64,000 nt of DNA from Streptomyces sp. WMMC500. GTDB taxonomy: Bacteria > Actinomycetota > Actinomycetes > Streptomycetales > Streptomycetaceae. The notes under the pieces are model-generated. The model worked only from the letters and a program-made list of their open reading frames with translations, did no database searches and was not told where the DNA came from. Location of the stretch: the NCBI RefSeq assembly GCF_027497195.1, contig NZ_CP114905.1, forward strand, positions 248,001 to 312,000, in the 5' to 3' direction. Shown in pieces: positions 46,688-56,490 of the stretch. Both the position numbers and the translations under genes were made by a program. How positions within the stretch are numbered: the first letter of the stretch is position 1; each line of letters begins with the position of its first letter.

Positions 46688-49525
46688 ATGGCCACTCCGC
46701 GCACCGCTCTCGTCCTCGGTGGAGTATTCGACGGTGCTGGCCGGCGTGGCGTCCGCACCCTGTTCGGGCACGACGGCCACGGCACCGAGCTGTTCGGGCG
46801 CGCATCGGAGTGCGCCCGCCTCGACGAGGTGATCACGGCTGCCCGCCTGGGCGAGAGCCGCGTACTCGTCGTGGAGGGCGAACCGGGCATCGGGAAGTCG
46901 GCTCTCCTGGATTATCTCGAGAGCTCGGCGAGCGGCATGCGGACGGTGCGAGCGGCCGGTGTCGAGTCGGAGATGGAACTGGCCTTCGCCACCCTGCACC
47001 AGTTGTGCGCACCGCTGATGGAGGGGCTGGAGGAACTTCCCGCACCGCAGCGCACCGCGGTCGAGTCGGTCTTCGGAGTTCGGGACGGAACGCCGCCGGA
47101 GCGCTTTCTGGTCGGCCTTGCCGTACTGAGCCTGCTGTCCGCGGCGGCGGAGAAGGCCCCCTTGCTCTGCGTGATCGACGACGCACAGTGGATGGACGCG
47201 GCCTCGGCTCAGGTCCTCGGTTTCGTCGCCCGGCGGCTGCAGGCCGAGTCGGTCGCCCTCGTCCTCGGCTCGCGGCGGAGCTCCCAGGACCTGTTCGGAC
47301 TGCCGGTGATGGCGCTGGGCGGGCTCGGGGCCGAGGACGCGCGGGCCCTGCTGAGCTCCGTGGCACACGGGCCGGTCGACGCGGAGGTCCGCGATCGGTT
47401 CGTGGCCGAGACCAGGGGCAACCCGCTGGCACTGCTGGAGCTGCCGCGCGAGCTCGCCGAGGCCGGGATCGCGGGCGGCCTCGGCCTCATGGACGCCGAG
47501 ACGCTGCCCGGGAAGATCGAGCAGAGCTTCCTGGACCGGATCGAGCGGCTGCCCCGGCAGACCCGCCTGTTCCTGCTGGTCGCGGCGGCCGAGCCGGCCG
47601 GTGATCCCGCCCTGGTGGAGCGCGCGGCCGAGCGGCTCGGCGTCACACCCGCGACCGTTGTGGAAGACGGGACCGACGGGCTGCTGGATGTCGGAGAACG
47701 GGCGATCTTCCGTCATCCTCTCGTCCGGTCGGCGGTGTACCGCTCGGCGGGGAAGGAGGAGCGCCGGGCCGTCCACCTCGCGCTGGCGGAGGTCACGGAT
47801 GCGCGGGCCGCCCCGGACCGGCGTGCCTGGCATCTCGCGTCGGCGGCGACGGCACCCGACGAAGCGGTCGCGGCGGAACTCGAACAATCCGCCGACCGGG
47901 CACGGGCGCGCGGCGGACTGAGCGCCATGGCGGCGTTCCTGCAGCGGTCCGTGGAGCTGACCGCCGACGGCTCCCGGCGCACCGAACGCGCCCTTGCCGC
48001 CGCCGAGGCCGGCCTGCGCGCGGGTGACGTCGACGTCGCCCGCCGGTTCGCCGACCTGGCCGCCCGGGACGCGCAGGACGAGTGGCAGAGCGTGCGAGCC
48101 CACCTGGTCCGCGGTCACGTCACGTTCGCGGCAGGCTTCAACGACGAGGCGCCGCCGATGTTGCTGGCGGCGGCGCAACGGCTCGAGTCCTTCGACATGG
48201 ACCTGGCGCGGGAGACGTACCTCATCGCGTGGGTCAGCGCCTCGTACGGGGCCGGCGACCAGGACAGCCTCCTGGCGATCTCGCGGGCGATGATGCGGCT
48301 GCCACCCCCCGAGGGAAGCCCGCGCGCGCTCGACCTCCTCGTCGAAGGCCACGCGCTGCTCGTCACCGAGGGCCGGAAGGCGGCACTCCCCTCGCTGCGC
48401 AGTGCGGCCGACGCGATCGCCCGCACTCCCCCCAAGGAGACCACGAAATGGATCTGGGCGGCCGGTGGCTCGGCCGCGCTCCTCTGGGAGGACCGGCTCA
48501 TGGTCGAGACGCACGTCCAGGCGGCCGAAGAGGTGCGTGCGGCCGGCGCCGTGTCCGAGTTCCCCGTCAATTTCCACGCGTGGGGCATCCCGGCCCTGAT
48601 GAGCGGCGACTTCACCACCGGGTCCGCGATCGTCGCGGAATCCGAGGCGCTGGCCGCCTCGACGGGTGTCGGCAGCACCCAGCACACCAAGCTGCTGCTC
48701 AAGGCGCTGGAGGGCGACGAGGACGAGGGGCCCCGCCTGCTCACCGCCGCGATCGAGCGGGAAACCGCCAACAGCCGGCTCAACGGCATCGTCTCGGCCA
48801 ACTGGGCGGCAGCGCTTCTCTACAACGGCCTGGCGCGGTACGACCAGGCGCTGCGAGCGGCCCGGGCCACGGCCCGGGGTGCCAACGTCGTCCTCGCCCA
48901 GTGGGCACTGCCCGAGGTCGTCGAGGCGGCGACCCGCGTCGGGGACGACACCACCGCGCAAGGAGCGCTCGATGACCTGGCAGCCGCCACGGAATCGTGC
49001 GACACCGACTGGGCCCAGGGGATCCTGGCCCGCTGCCGGGCGCTCGTGAGCCGGGACGACGACGCGGACCGCGCCTACCGCGAGGCGATCGAGCGGTTGG
49101 GCCGTACGATCCTGCGCCCCGAACTGGCCCGCGCTCACCTCTTGTACGGCGAGTGGCTGCGCCGTAACCGCAGGCGGGCCGAAGCGCGGCCTCATCTCCG
49201 GACCGCCCACGAGACGTTCGTGTCGATCGGCATGAGGGCGTTCGCCGAGCGCTCCCGCCGTGAGCTGCTCGCCACGGGCGAGACCGTCCGCAAGCGGGCG
49301 GGGACCGACTCGGCGGTCTGGCAACTGACGGCGCAGGAGAGCCAGATCGCCATGCATGCGGCGGAGGGCCTGACCAACCCGGAGATCGCGGCCCGGCTGT
49401 TCCTCAGCCCGCGTACGGTCGAGTTTCACCTCGGCAAGGTCTTCGCGAAGCTCGGTATCGGCTCCAGAACGCAGCTCGAGGACGCCCTCGCCGACAGCGG
49501 GCATGCGCACGGCCGGGCCTGCTAG
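46688..49525 (+). CDS. LAL-type LuxR family transcriptional regulator (second of four)
   Basis: This LAL regulator has 945 residues. After a 35-residue lead that lacks similarity to the family core, FGRASECARLDEVI opens the ATPase domain with Walker A EGEPGIGKSALLDYL (residues 63-77) and Walker B LLCVIDDAQWMDAAS. The TPR-like middle is followed by the HTH LTAQESQIAMHAAEGLTNPEIA to LGIGSRTQLEDAL. ATG 46688 is chosen as the first ATG after the previous stop. It shares domain order and HTH style with the first regulator, so the pair may come from a duplication, but the sequences have diverged far beyond recent copying. Confidence 0.9.
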   Translation: MATPRTALVLGGVFDGAGRRGVRTLFGHDGHGTELFGRASECARLDEVITAARLGESRVLVVEGEPGIGKSALLDYLESSASGMRTVRAAGVESEMELAFATLHQLCAPLMEGLEELPAPQRTAVESVFGVRDGTPPERFLVGLAVLSLLSAAAEKAPLLCVIDDAQWMDAASAQVLGFVARRLQAESVALVLGSRRSSQDLFGLPVMALGGLGAEDARALLSSVAHGPVDAEVRDRFVAETRGNPLALLELPRELAEAGIAGGLGLMDAETLPGKIEQSFLDRIERLPRQTRLFLLVAAAEPAGDPALVERAAERLGVTPATVVEDGTDGLLDVGERAIFRHPLVRSAVYRSAGKEERRAVHLALAEVTDARAAPDRRAWHLASAATAPDEAVAAELEQSADRARARGGLSAMAAFLQRSVELTADGSRRTERALAAAEAGLRAGDVDVARRFADLAARDAQDEWQSVRAHLVRGHVTFAAGFNDEAPPMLLAAAQRLESFDMDLARETYLIAWVSASYGAGDQDSLLAISRAMMRLPPPEGSPRALDLLVEGHALLVTEGRKAALPSLRSAADAIARTPPKETTKWIWAAGGSAALLWEDRLMVETHVQAAEEVRAAGAVSEFPVNFHAWGIPALMSGDFTTGSAIVAESEALAASTGVGSTQHTKLLLKALEGDEDEGPRLLTAAIERETANSRLNGIVSANWAAALLYNGLARYDQALRAARATARGANVVLAQWALPEVVEAATRVGDDTTAQGALDDLAAATESCDTDWAQGILARCRALVSRDDDADRAYREAIERLGRTILRPELARAHLLYGEWLRRNRRRAEARPHLRTAHETFVSIGMRAFAERSRRELLATGETVRKRAGTDSAVWQLTAQESQIAMHAAEGLTNPEIAARLFLSPRTVEFHLGKVFAKLGIGSRTQLEDALADSGHAHGRAC

Positions 49526-49582
49526 CGGGGGCGGTCAGTACCCCGCCACGGCCCACGGGATGTCGCGTCGCGTCCGCCGCGG

Positions 49583-52390
49583 TCAGCCGGCGGTCGCGTC
49601 GCGTTCCAGGTAGACGCGGGCCAGCTCCACCCGCGACCTCAGGCCGAGCTTGCGGAAGACGTGCCGGACGTGGGTGCCGACGGTGGCGGGAGACAGAAAA
49701 AGCGCTTCTGCGGCCTGGCGGTTGGTCGCTCCCTCGGCGACGAGCGAGGCGACCCGCCGCTCGGCGGGGGTGAGCGCGTCCCAGCCCCGAGCGGCCGGAG
49801 GCCGCCGGCGCCGGAGCCCTTCCTTCCCGGAGAGGCGCCGCACCCTGCCGGCTTCGTTCTCGGCGCCCGTACGCGCGTACATGCGCTCCGCGTCTGCGAG
49901 CGGCCCGGCGGCGGCGTCGGCGTCGGACTTCAGGAGCAGCCTCCCGGTGTCCTCCAAGGCTGAGGCGAGAGGAAGAGGCATGGCGAGCCCGCGCAGGGTC
50001 CGGACAGCCCGCCGGAGCGCCTTGAGGTCGTCGTCCAGCAGCCCGCGGGAGTGATCCGCGACCGCCCGGAAGAACGGAAAGCCGGGGTTGAGTACGACCC
50101 GGCGCTCAGACTGCGCGACCACGCCCGCCGCCACGTGTCTCGCGCCGCAACGCAGCGCCGTCCGGACGAGCGCCGGGTCCTCGGCCGGGTCCTCCGACCA
50201 TGCCGGCGATCCCCAGACGAGCGCGCCGTCCTCCAGCAGGGCCCGCACCCGGCGCAGGTCGCCCGTTCCGTCGGCGAGCCGGGCCGCCAGGCGCGCGCTC
50301 GCCGCACGCATCGGCCCGGTCTCCGAGGCGAGCGTGCGCTCGGCGTGTGCGGCCGCGCGCTGCGAGGCGGCGGGATCAGCCGTCAGCAGCCCGACCCGCC
50401 CGATCACGGACAGCGCCTCGAAGGAGACGGTGTCCCCGGCGCCTGACGCCTCGGCCGTCGCGAGCGCGGCCTCGGCTTCCGCCCGGGCCTCGGCCAGCCG
50501 TCCCGCGGCCAGGAGGAGGCGAGCGCGGACGGTGAGCCAGAGGTTCAGGCCCTGGGCGTGGCCCGGCCGCCGGGCCGCCGCCACCCCGTCGGCCGTCGCG
50601 CGCAGCCCTTCGCGCACCCTGCCGGTCATGCCGTACAGCGAGGCTCGCCACACGGCGGGGACGTACAGTGCGGAGGGCTCCGGCACGTGGGTGACGGCCT
50701 CGGCCGCCAGGTGCTCGGCAGCGGTGAAGTCGAGCCGGTGGACCCGGGCCACGGACTCGGCGGCCCGCAGCAGCGCCAGGGCCGAGTTGCTGCCGGCCCG
50801 CGGCACGGTGTCGGTGGTGGACGTGACCAGCCGCTCGGCCGCGGTGGCATCGCCGGTCAGCAGCGTGGCCAGGCATCGCAGGGCCAGCAGCGGAGCGCGC
50901 AGTCCTTCGGGTACGCCGTCCAGGCGGGTTCCGGCCGTGCTGTGCCGCAGCACTTCGGTGAAGGAGCCCTGGAGCGCCGCCAGCGCCGCGGCCAGCCGTA
51001 CCCGCGCCTCCACGGCCGCGGGCAGCGGTTCCGCCAGGGCCGACTCGGTGAGTACCCGGCCCTCTCCCCCGCGGCCGACGCGCACGAGCAGAGGCAGAGC
51101 GTCCGCGACCGCTTCGGCATGGTGCGCGGAGCCGCCCGCGGCGGCGAGGGCGACGGTCTTCCGCGCCACCGCCACGGCGGTGTCGGGTGAGCCCTGGGCG
51201 AGGTCGGGCAGGGTCCGGCGCAGCAGCGCGACGAGCTCGTGGTCGCCGGGCTCCGCGGCCTCCGCCAGGGCCACGGCCACCTGGGCGGTCGGCGTGCCCT
51301 GCGCCAGGCTCAGCTCGGCGGCTCGCTTGCGCGTCGCCCTGCGGTGCGGCTCGGGCACCGTTTCGCGGATGGCTTCGCGGACCATGTCGTGCCGGAAGGT
51401 GAGGGGATCCGTGGGGGCGACGAGTCCGGCGTCGACGGCTTCCTGGAGGGCCCCGACGAGCTCGGCGGTGTGCCGCCCGCTGAGGTCGGCGAGCCGGGCG
51501 GCGTCCAGGTCGCGGCCGAGTACCGACGCGAGCCGCAGCACCTCCCGGGCGACCGGCGACAGATGCCCCAGGAGACGGTGGGCGGAGCCGTGGAGGGGGA
51601 TCGGCGCATGGCCGGCGGCCAGATGTGCGACGCCGTCCGCCCTCGTGACGGCCCCCTCGGCCATGAGCCCGAGGACGGTCTCGGTCACCAGGAGCGGGCG
51701 CCCGCCGGTCTGCCCCAGCAGGTGCAGGATGCCGGCGCCCGGCTCGGCTCCGAGCAGGTCTCCGGCGATCCGGGCGACCGCGTCGTCCGGCAGAGGGCCG
51801 AGGCGGATCGTGTGGGCGCCGGCGCCGGCGAGCCCGGAGACGGTGGCCCGTACCCCTGCGTCGGACGCACCGGCGCGCACGGTGACCAGCCAGAGGATCG
51901 CGTGCCCTGACAGCCTGGCCGGCAGGGCACGCAGCGCCAGGAGCGTCCCGCCGTCGCACCACTGCAGGTCGTCGATGGCGACGAGCAGCGGCTGGTCCCG
52001 CGCGGACAGTCGCAGCTCGTCCTGCAGCGCCCGGAGGGGCCGGAGATGTTGCGCTGCCGGGACGGCCGGCGCCGGGAGATCGGTCGTCCCGGCGACGGGC
52101 TGTTCACCGGCCCCCAGTGCCCGCCGGAGCACGCCGAACGGAACCCCCCGCCGGTGGTGCTCACCGGTCGCGCCGAGAACGCGGACCGACTCGGCCCGGG
52201 CGATGGCCCGCGCCTCGCGCACGAGGCGGCTCTTGCCGTCTCCCGGTGCCCCCTCGACGAGGACGACGCCTCCGTGCCCGTCGCGCACCTGCCGGATCCG
52301 CTCGGCCACGTCGGCGAGTTCGGCCTCGCGCCCGCGCAGCCGGGGCTCCCTCCCGAGCTCTCCGCCGGCCCCGCTCCGCGCCAGCCGCAT
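49583..52390 (-). CDS. LAL-type LuxR family transcriptional regulator (third of four)
   Basis: This LAL regulator has 935 residues and is convergent with the second. It has GREAELADVAERI, Walker A EGAPGDGKSRLVREA (residues 46-60), Walker B LLVAIDDLQWCDGGT, a long TPR-like region and the HTH LTPAERRVASLVAEGATNRQAAEALF to LGLRSRVELARVYL. The HTH and the end of the protein closely match those of the fourth regulator, including shared DNA at the 3' ends (GGGCCAGCTCCACCCGCGAC at 49619 and 52568), so the two are paralogues. ATG 52390 follows about 106 bases of intergenic sequence. No metabolic target is obvious nearby. Confidence 0.9.
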   Translation of the reverse strand: MRLARSGAGGELGREPRLRGREAELADVAERIRQVRDGHGGVVLVEGAPGDGKSRLVREARAIARAESVRVLGATGEHHRRGVPFGVLRRALGAGEQPVAGTTDLPAPAVPAAQHLRPLRALQDELRLSARDQPLLVAIDDLQWCDGGTLLALRALPARLSGHAILWLVTVRAGASDAGVRATVSGLAGAGAHTIRLGPLPDDAVARIAGDLLGAEPGAGILHLLGQTGGRPLLVTETVLGLMAEGAVTRADGVAHLAAGHAPIPLHGSAHRLLGHLSPVAREVLRLASVLGRDLDAARLADLSGRHTAELVGALQEAVDAGLVAPTDPLTFRHDMVREAIRETVPEPHRRATRKRAAELSLAQGTPTAQVAVALAEAAEPGDHELVALLRRTLPDLAQGSPDTAVAVARKTVALAAAGGSAHHAEAVADALPLLVRVGRGGEGRVLTESALAEPLPAAVEARVRLAAALAALQGSFTEVLRHSTAGTRLDGVPEGLRAPLLALRCLATLLTGDATAAERLVTSTTDTVPRAGSNSALALLRAAESVARVHRLDFTAAEHLAAEAVTHVPEPSALYVPAVWRASLYGMTGRVREGLRATADGVAAARRPGHAQGLNLWLTVRARLLLAAGRLAEARAEAEAALATAEASGAGDTVSFEALSVIGRVGLLTADPAASQRAAAHAERTLASETGPMRAASARLAARLADGTGDLRRVRALLEDGALVWGSPAWSEDPAEDPALVRTALRCGARHVAAGVVAQSERRVVLNPGFPFFRAVADHSRGLLDDDLKALRRAVRTLRGLAMPLPLASALEDTGRLLLKSDADAAAGPLADAERMYARTGAENEAGRVRRLSGKEGLRRRRPPAARGWDALTPAERRVASLVAEGATNRQAAEALFLSPATVGTHVRHVFRKLGLRSRVELARVYLERDATAG

Positions 52391-52496
52391 CGCCCCTCCC
52401 GTCCCCGTGTGCCGTGCCGCGCCAGAGGAGGCGCAGTACCACCACGGTGACCGGGACGATGCCGCGATCGCTTCAGGGAGTGCGTGGCCCCGGTCC

Positions 52497-55280
52497 CTAG
52501 GCGGGAGACCGGGGACACCCCGGGGGGTTGGGGCCCGGGGTCGCGGCTTGGTGTGCCAGCACGAGACGGGCCAGCTCCACCCGCGACCTGATGTCCCATT
52601 TGGTGAAGATGTGCCGCAGGTGGGTGCTGACCGTGTGACTCGACAGGGACATGTGCTCGGCGACCTGCTGGTTGGTGGCTCCCTGGGCCACCAGCAGGGC
52701 CACTTCCACCTCGGCCGCCGTCAACCCCCACCGGCCTTCCGCCGCCTTGTCGCTGGACCGGCGTGCCCGGCGTACGCCGAGCAGGCGCAGCCGACTCCGG
52801 ACGCGACCCGCGTCACGGGCCGCGTGCGCGCCCTCGTAGATGCCGAGCGCGGTGTCCAGGAGAGCCACCGCGGCGGGATCACCCCGGTCGCCGAGGGCCC
52901 GGCCCGCGTCCTCGGCCGCCGAGGCGTGGACGAGGGGGCGTTCGGTGTCCGACAGGAGTGTGGCGGCGTGCAGCAGGAGGGCGGGGTCGTTCCCGACGAT
53001 TCCGCGCACGTGGGCCGCGACGCCCCGGAGGAAGGGGGATCCGGGCCCCCACCCCTGCGCCTGCTCCGCCGCGGCCGCCGCGAGTCCGCCGTGCCTGCCG
53101 CGCAGCGCGAGCCGGGCGAGCACGACCAGGTCGGCGGGGTCGGCCGGAACTCCGGGCAGCGCGTCCGACGGGCGCGAGTCCCCGCCGATGCGCTCGACGA
53201 GTCCGACGAGGCGGGCCGTGTCGCCGCTGGCGTCGGCCGCCAGCGCGGCCAGCCACACGCCGGTACGGCGCACGGAGAGCGCCGCGGCCTCCGTCATCCG
53301 CGCGCCCTCGGCCGCACATCGGCGGATGCCGTCCCTGTCGCCCAGGTGCAGCGCCGCCCGGCCGAGCGCGTACCGGGCGGTGAGGTCGGCGAAGTCGCCG
53401 GAGCCGAGGTCGCCGGCCGCCAAGAGCGTGGAGTCGGCCTCCGCGCGGGCGGCGGCGGGACGACCCGCGTCAAGCAGGATTCGCGACCGGGTCAGGGACC
53501 ACAGGAGCGCCGCGGCGGTGTGCCCGTTCCGGCGGGCCGCGTGGACGGCCTCGTCGGTGTCGCGCAGCGCCGCCCCCACCTGCCCGGACGCGAGGTGGAC
53601 GAACGCCCGCCCGCAGTCCTCCAGCTCCCACGGCGGGTGCCGGACGGGTGACCGCGCGGCAAGAGCGTCGGCCCGGTCCCGGCACGCGCAGGCGCGTGCC
53701 GGATTCAGCCGGGCCAGCTCCACCCCGGCCAGTGCGGCGTGCGCGGTGGCCGCAGCCGCGTCGTCGGAGCTGTCCGTGGCCGGCCCGGTCGCGGCGACGG
53801 CCTGTGCGGCGTTTCCCGCATGGGCGAGATGCAGTGCTTCGAGTGCCGCGAGCCGAGCGCGCAGGGACTCCGGGAGATCCGGCAGCGTCAGCCCGATCCG
53901 GCACTGGCGGACCGCCTCGACGAAGGACGTGTGGCTCGCCAGCCGCGCCACGCTCAGCCGCAACCGGCCCTCGGCCTCCGGCGTGAGACGCCCCTCGAAC
54001 GCCGTGTCGGCCAGCGCCATGGCCTCGGTGTACCGGCCCTCCGCGCCCAGGAGGTCGACCGTCTGGTCGATGGTCACGGTGGTGTGCGTGCCCTCCGGCC
54101 CCGCGAGTTCGAGGGCCCTGCGGTTCCATGCCACCGCCGAGGAAGGCGCCGTGGCCGCGAGGTCCGCCGCCGCTTCGCGCAGCAGGCCGACGGCCTGGAG
54201 ATCGCCCGGCACCGCGGTCTCGGCGAGTACGGCGGCGACGTCCGTCGCCCTGTCCCCGTGAGCAAGGCGTACGTTGACCGCCCGCCGCCTCAGGTAGCGG
54301 CGCAACGCCGCGGGAAGTGCCTCGTAGATCGCCTGGCGGACCAGATCCTGCCGGAAGGTCAGGAGTGTCCCCCGGCGGGACAGGATTCCGGCGCCGACCG
54401 CCTCCGCCGTCAGCGCGGCGATCTCGTCCGGTGTGACTCCGGTCAGCGCGCCCATGTCCGCCGCGGTGAACGTCGGCTCGAGTACGGCGGCGACCTGCAG
54501 GCCACGCCGGGCGGCCGGCGACAGGTGGTCGAGCCGGTCCCGGACCAGGGCGTGGAACCGGCGGGGGAGCCTCTCCCCCGCCGTCGAGGCGACACCGTCC
54601 CGGATGGTGAGGAGACCTTCTTCCCGCATGCCCCGAAGCAGCTCGACGACCAGCCCCGGCACCCCCTCCGCGCGCTGTACGATCCGCATCACCGCTTCCC
54701 CGGGCTCGGCTTGGAGCAGGTCGGCCGCCAGCGCGTGGACGGCCCGGTCGGCCATCGGGCGCAGGACGATCCGGCCGTTGGCGCCGTCGCGCACCCGCCG
54801 CAGCGGGTGCACCGACTCGGGCGCGCCGTCGTGGGCCGGCCCCACGGCCAGGACCCACAGCATCTGCGAGGTCGCCGCGTCCTGCGCGAACGCGGCTATC
54901 ACGCCGAGCGTCTCGGGGTCACACCACTGCACGTCGTCCAGGCAGATGACCAACGGCGCCCTCGCGGATGCCGCCTCCAGCAGTGGCCCGAACGGAAGCG
55001 TGAGGCCGGCACGTTTACCCGTGCCCTGTCGGCAGGCCAGACCCGCGTGGACGGAATGCGCCCGGATCTCCGCGAGCAGCCGGGTCTTCCCGGAACCGGG
55101 CGGCCCCTTGACCGTGACCACCCCGCCCGCTCCGCCGGCCAGCGCCGTCAGCCGCTCCCGCAGCGATCCCAGCTCGGACTCCCGACCGTGCAGCGGCAGC
55201 TCCCCGGCCGTGCCGGGTGGCGACGCCTGCGTGCCTCGCCCGCCGCCTGAGAGCAAGCTCTTCGTCTTCTCGACCGCCAT
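52497..55280 (-). CDS. LAL-type LuxR family transcriptional regulator (fourth of four)
   Basis: This LAL regulator has 927 residues. It starts at ATG 55280 with a strong GGAGGAG site; the frame is open to 55385 but without support. It has HGRESELGSLRERLTAL, Walker A KGPPGSGKTRLLAEI (residues 58-72) and Walker B LVICLDDVQWCDPET. The segment after Walker A looks shorter than in typical members. It ends with the HTH LTAAEVEVALLVAQGATNQQVA to WDIRSRVELARLVL. It is transcribed towards the third regulator. It is the paralogue of that gene, and its HTH carries a lineage-specific WDIRSR where most LALs have LGxxSR. Confidence 0.9.
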   Translation of the reverse strand: MAVEKTKSLLSGGGRGTQASPPGTAGELPLHGRESELGSLRERLTALAGGAGGVVTVKGPPGSGKTRLLAEIRAHSVHAGLACRQGTGKRAGLTLPFGPLLEAASARAPLVICLDDVQWCDPETLGVIAAFAQDAATSQMLWVLAVGPAHDGAPESVHPLRRVRDGANGRIVLRPMADRAVHALAADLLQAEPGEAVMRIVQRAEGVPGLVVELLRGMREEGLLTIRDGVASTAGERLPRRFHALVRDRLDHLSPAARRGLQVAAVLEPTFTAADMGALTGVTPDEIAALTAEAVGAGILSRRGTLLTFRQDLVRQAIYEALPAALRRYLRRRAVNVRLAHGDRATDVAAVLAETAVPGDLQAVGLLREAAADLAATAPSSAVAWNRRALELAGPEGTHTTVTIDQTVDLLGAEGRYTEAMALADTAFEGRLTPEAEGRLRLSVARLASHTSFVEAVRQCRIGLTLPDLPESLRARLAALEALHLAHAGNAAQAVAATGPATDSSDDAAAATAHAALAGVELARLNPARACACRDRADALAARSPVRHPPWELEDCGRAFVHLASGQVGAALRDTDEAVHAARRNGHTAAALLWSLTRSRILLDAGRPAAARAEADSTLLAAGDLGSGDFADLTARYALGRAALHLGDRDGIRRCAAEGARMTEAAALSVRRTGVWLAALAADASGDTARLVGLVERIGGDSRPSDALPGVPADPADLVVLARLALRGRHGGLAAAAAEQAQGWGPGSPFLRGVAAHVRGIVGNDPALLLHAATLLSDTERPLVHASAAEDAGRALGDRGDPAAVALLDTALGIYEGAHAARDAGRVRSRLRLLGVRRARRSSDKAAEGRWGLTAAEVEVALLVAQGATNQQVAEHMSLSSHTVSTHLRHIFTKWDIRSRVELARLVLAHQAATPGPNPPGCPRSPA

Positions 55281-55564
55281 GACTCCTCCGGGTGGCCCGT
55301 CGGCGAACGTACGTTGCCGTGGGACACACAGTGGCGCGAGACGTCCGGGCATCGCATCGGGGAGTGCCCCCTGGCGATCCCTCACCGGTTACGGGGGGCA
55401 CCCCCGGTGTCCGGTGCCCCGTCCCCGGTGGTCACCGGCCCCCGTGGGCCGGGACACGGCGAGACGAAGAGCAGGGCCCGCCGGTCCCGTGGGCGGAACC
55501 CACGGCCGCCGGGGGCGTGCCGAGCCCGAAGCGGCGCCCGTCCGAGGCCGCGCGTCGCGGCTCG

Positions 55565-56203
55565 TCACGCACTCGCCCGCAGGGTGAGGCCGGCGACGAG
55601 GAGTTCCTCGAGGCCGTCGAGGTCACCGGTCTCGGCCGCGTCGAGGAACGCGCGGACGAGGCGCTGGTGCGTGGTGGTGTCCACCGGGCGGCGCCGATCC
55701 TCCGCCAGGTGGGCACCGGCCCGCCGCACGAGCTGCCGCGCGTAGCTCTCGCCCAGGCTCAGCAGCTCGGAGATCCTCCGGTACGGGTAGTCGAAGGCCT
55801 TGCGGAGCAGATAGGCGGCGCGCTCGGCGGGCGACAGCTTCTCCAGCAGCAGCCGGACCGTCAGGTCGACCGCCTCGTACCGCTCCGCCGCCGACCCGAG
55901 GTCGCCGCCGTAACCGGCCTCGGCCAGGAGCGAGGGTCCCACGGACTTCTCGCGACGGCGCCTGGCAGAACAGGCGACGTTGATGGCGAGCCTGGTGGCG
56001 GTCGTGGCGAGGAACGCGGACGGGTTGACGACGACCGAGCGGTCGGTGCGGGCCCACCTCAACCACGTCTCCTGAACCACGTCCTCGGCCTCGCCCACGT
56101 CCTGGAGGTACCGGTAGGCGATGGCGAAGAGCCGGGGGCGTACGGCGGCGAACGCCGACTCGTCCGTTCGGTTCTGGGCGGGAGGTTCGCAGGTCGAGAT
56201 CAT
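55565..56203 (-). CDS. ECF sigma factor, SigJ/ECF41-like, without C-terminal SnoaL domain
   Basis: This 212-residue sigma factor directs RNA polymerase to specific promoters. Region 2 is seen in FAIAYRYLQDVGEAEDVVQETWLRWAR and region 4 in LSPAERAAYLLRKAFDYPYRRISELLSLGESYARQLVRRA, both of the SigJ/ECF41 style. The usual ECF41 linker motif WLPEP is not present (GPSLLAEAG instead). The SnoaL-like C-terminal domain of about 100-120 residues is missing: the protein ends soon after FLDAAETGDLDGLEELL, exactly where that domain would begin. In ECF41 factors this tail regulates activity, so loss should change control. ATG 56203 has GGAG 5 bases upstream. ECF41-like promoters occur just beside it. Confidence 0.82.
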   Translation of the reverse strand: MISTCEPPAQNRTDESAFAAVRPRLFAIAYRYLQDVGEAEDVVQETWLRWARTDRSVVVNPSAFLATTATRLAINVACSARRRREKSVGPSLLAEAGYGGDLGSAAERYEAVDLTVRLLLEKLSPAERAAYLLRKAFDYPYRRISELLSLGESYARQLVRRAGAHLAEDRRRPVDTTTHQRLVRAFLDAAETGDLDGLEELLVAGLTLRASA

Positions 56204-56490
56204 CCTGTCTCCACTGAGAGTGAGCGTCAGCAAGAGACCTCAGCAAACGTCGAACCGCGCCACCGGACATCACACGGATGCATGAACCCCCGTGACGAGG
56301 GTCCCGGGCCGCGATCTCATGCGTTCTTGCGATGTATCCCGCACCTGCCGGTGGGCATCTGGAACGTGCACAGGGGGCAGGGAGCCGCGGGCGAACGCCG
56401 CACCCTCGCAGAACGTCGTCTGGTACGCCCTCGGGGGGACGCACCAGAGGACGCAGCCGGCGGCTCCCGTCGACGGCTGCCGTCGACAGC
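56204..56490. other. Gap between yceI-type and sigma-factor genes
   Basis: This stretch should hold the sigma-factor promoter (minus strand). It contains CGTCACG but no matching -10, so an ECF41-type autoregulatory promoter is not convincing here. No gene is supported. Its end carries two CGTCGAC-containing repeats just before the terminator hairpin. Confidence 0.45.

Noticed and set aside
46649..49510. 953-codon minus-strand frame opposite the second LAL gene
   Set aside because: It has no signal, domain or ribosome site and is a shadow of a recognisable gene.
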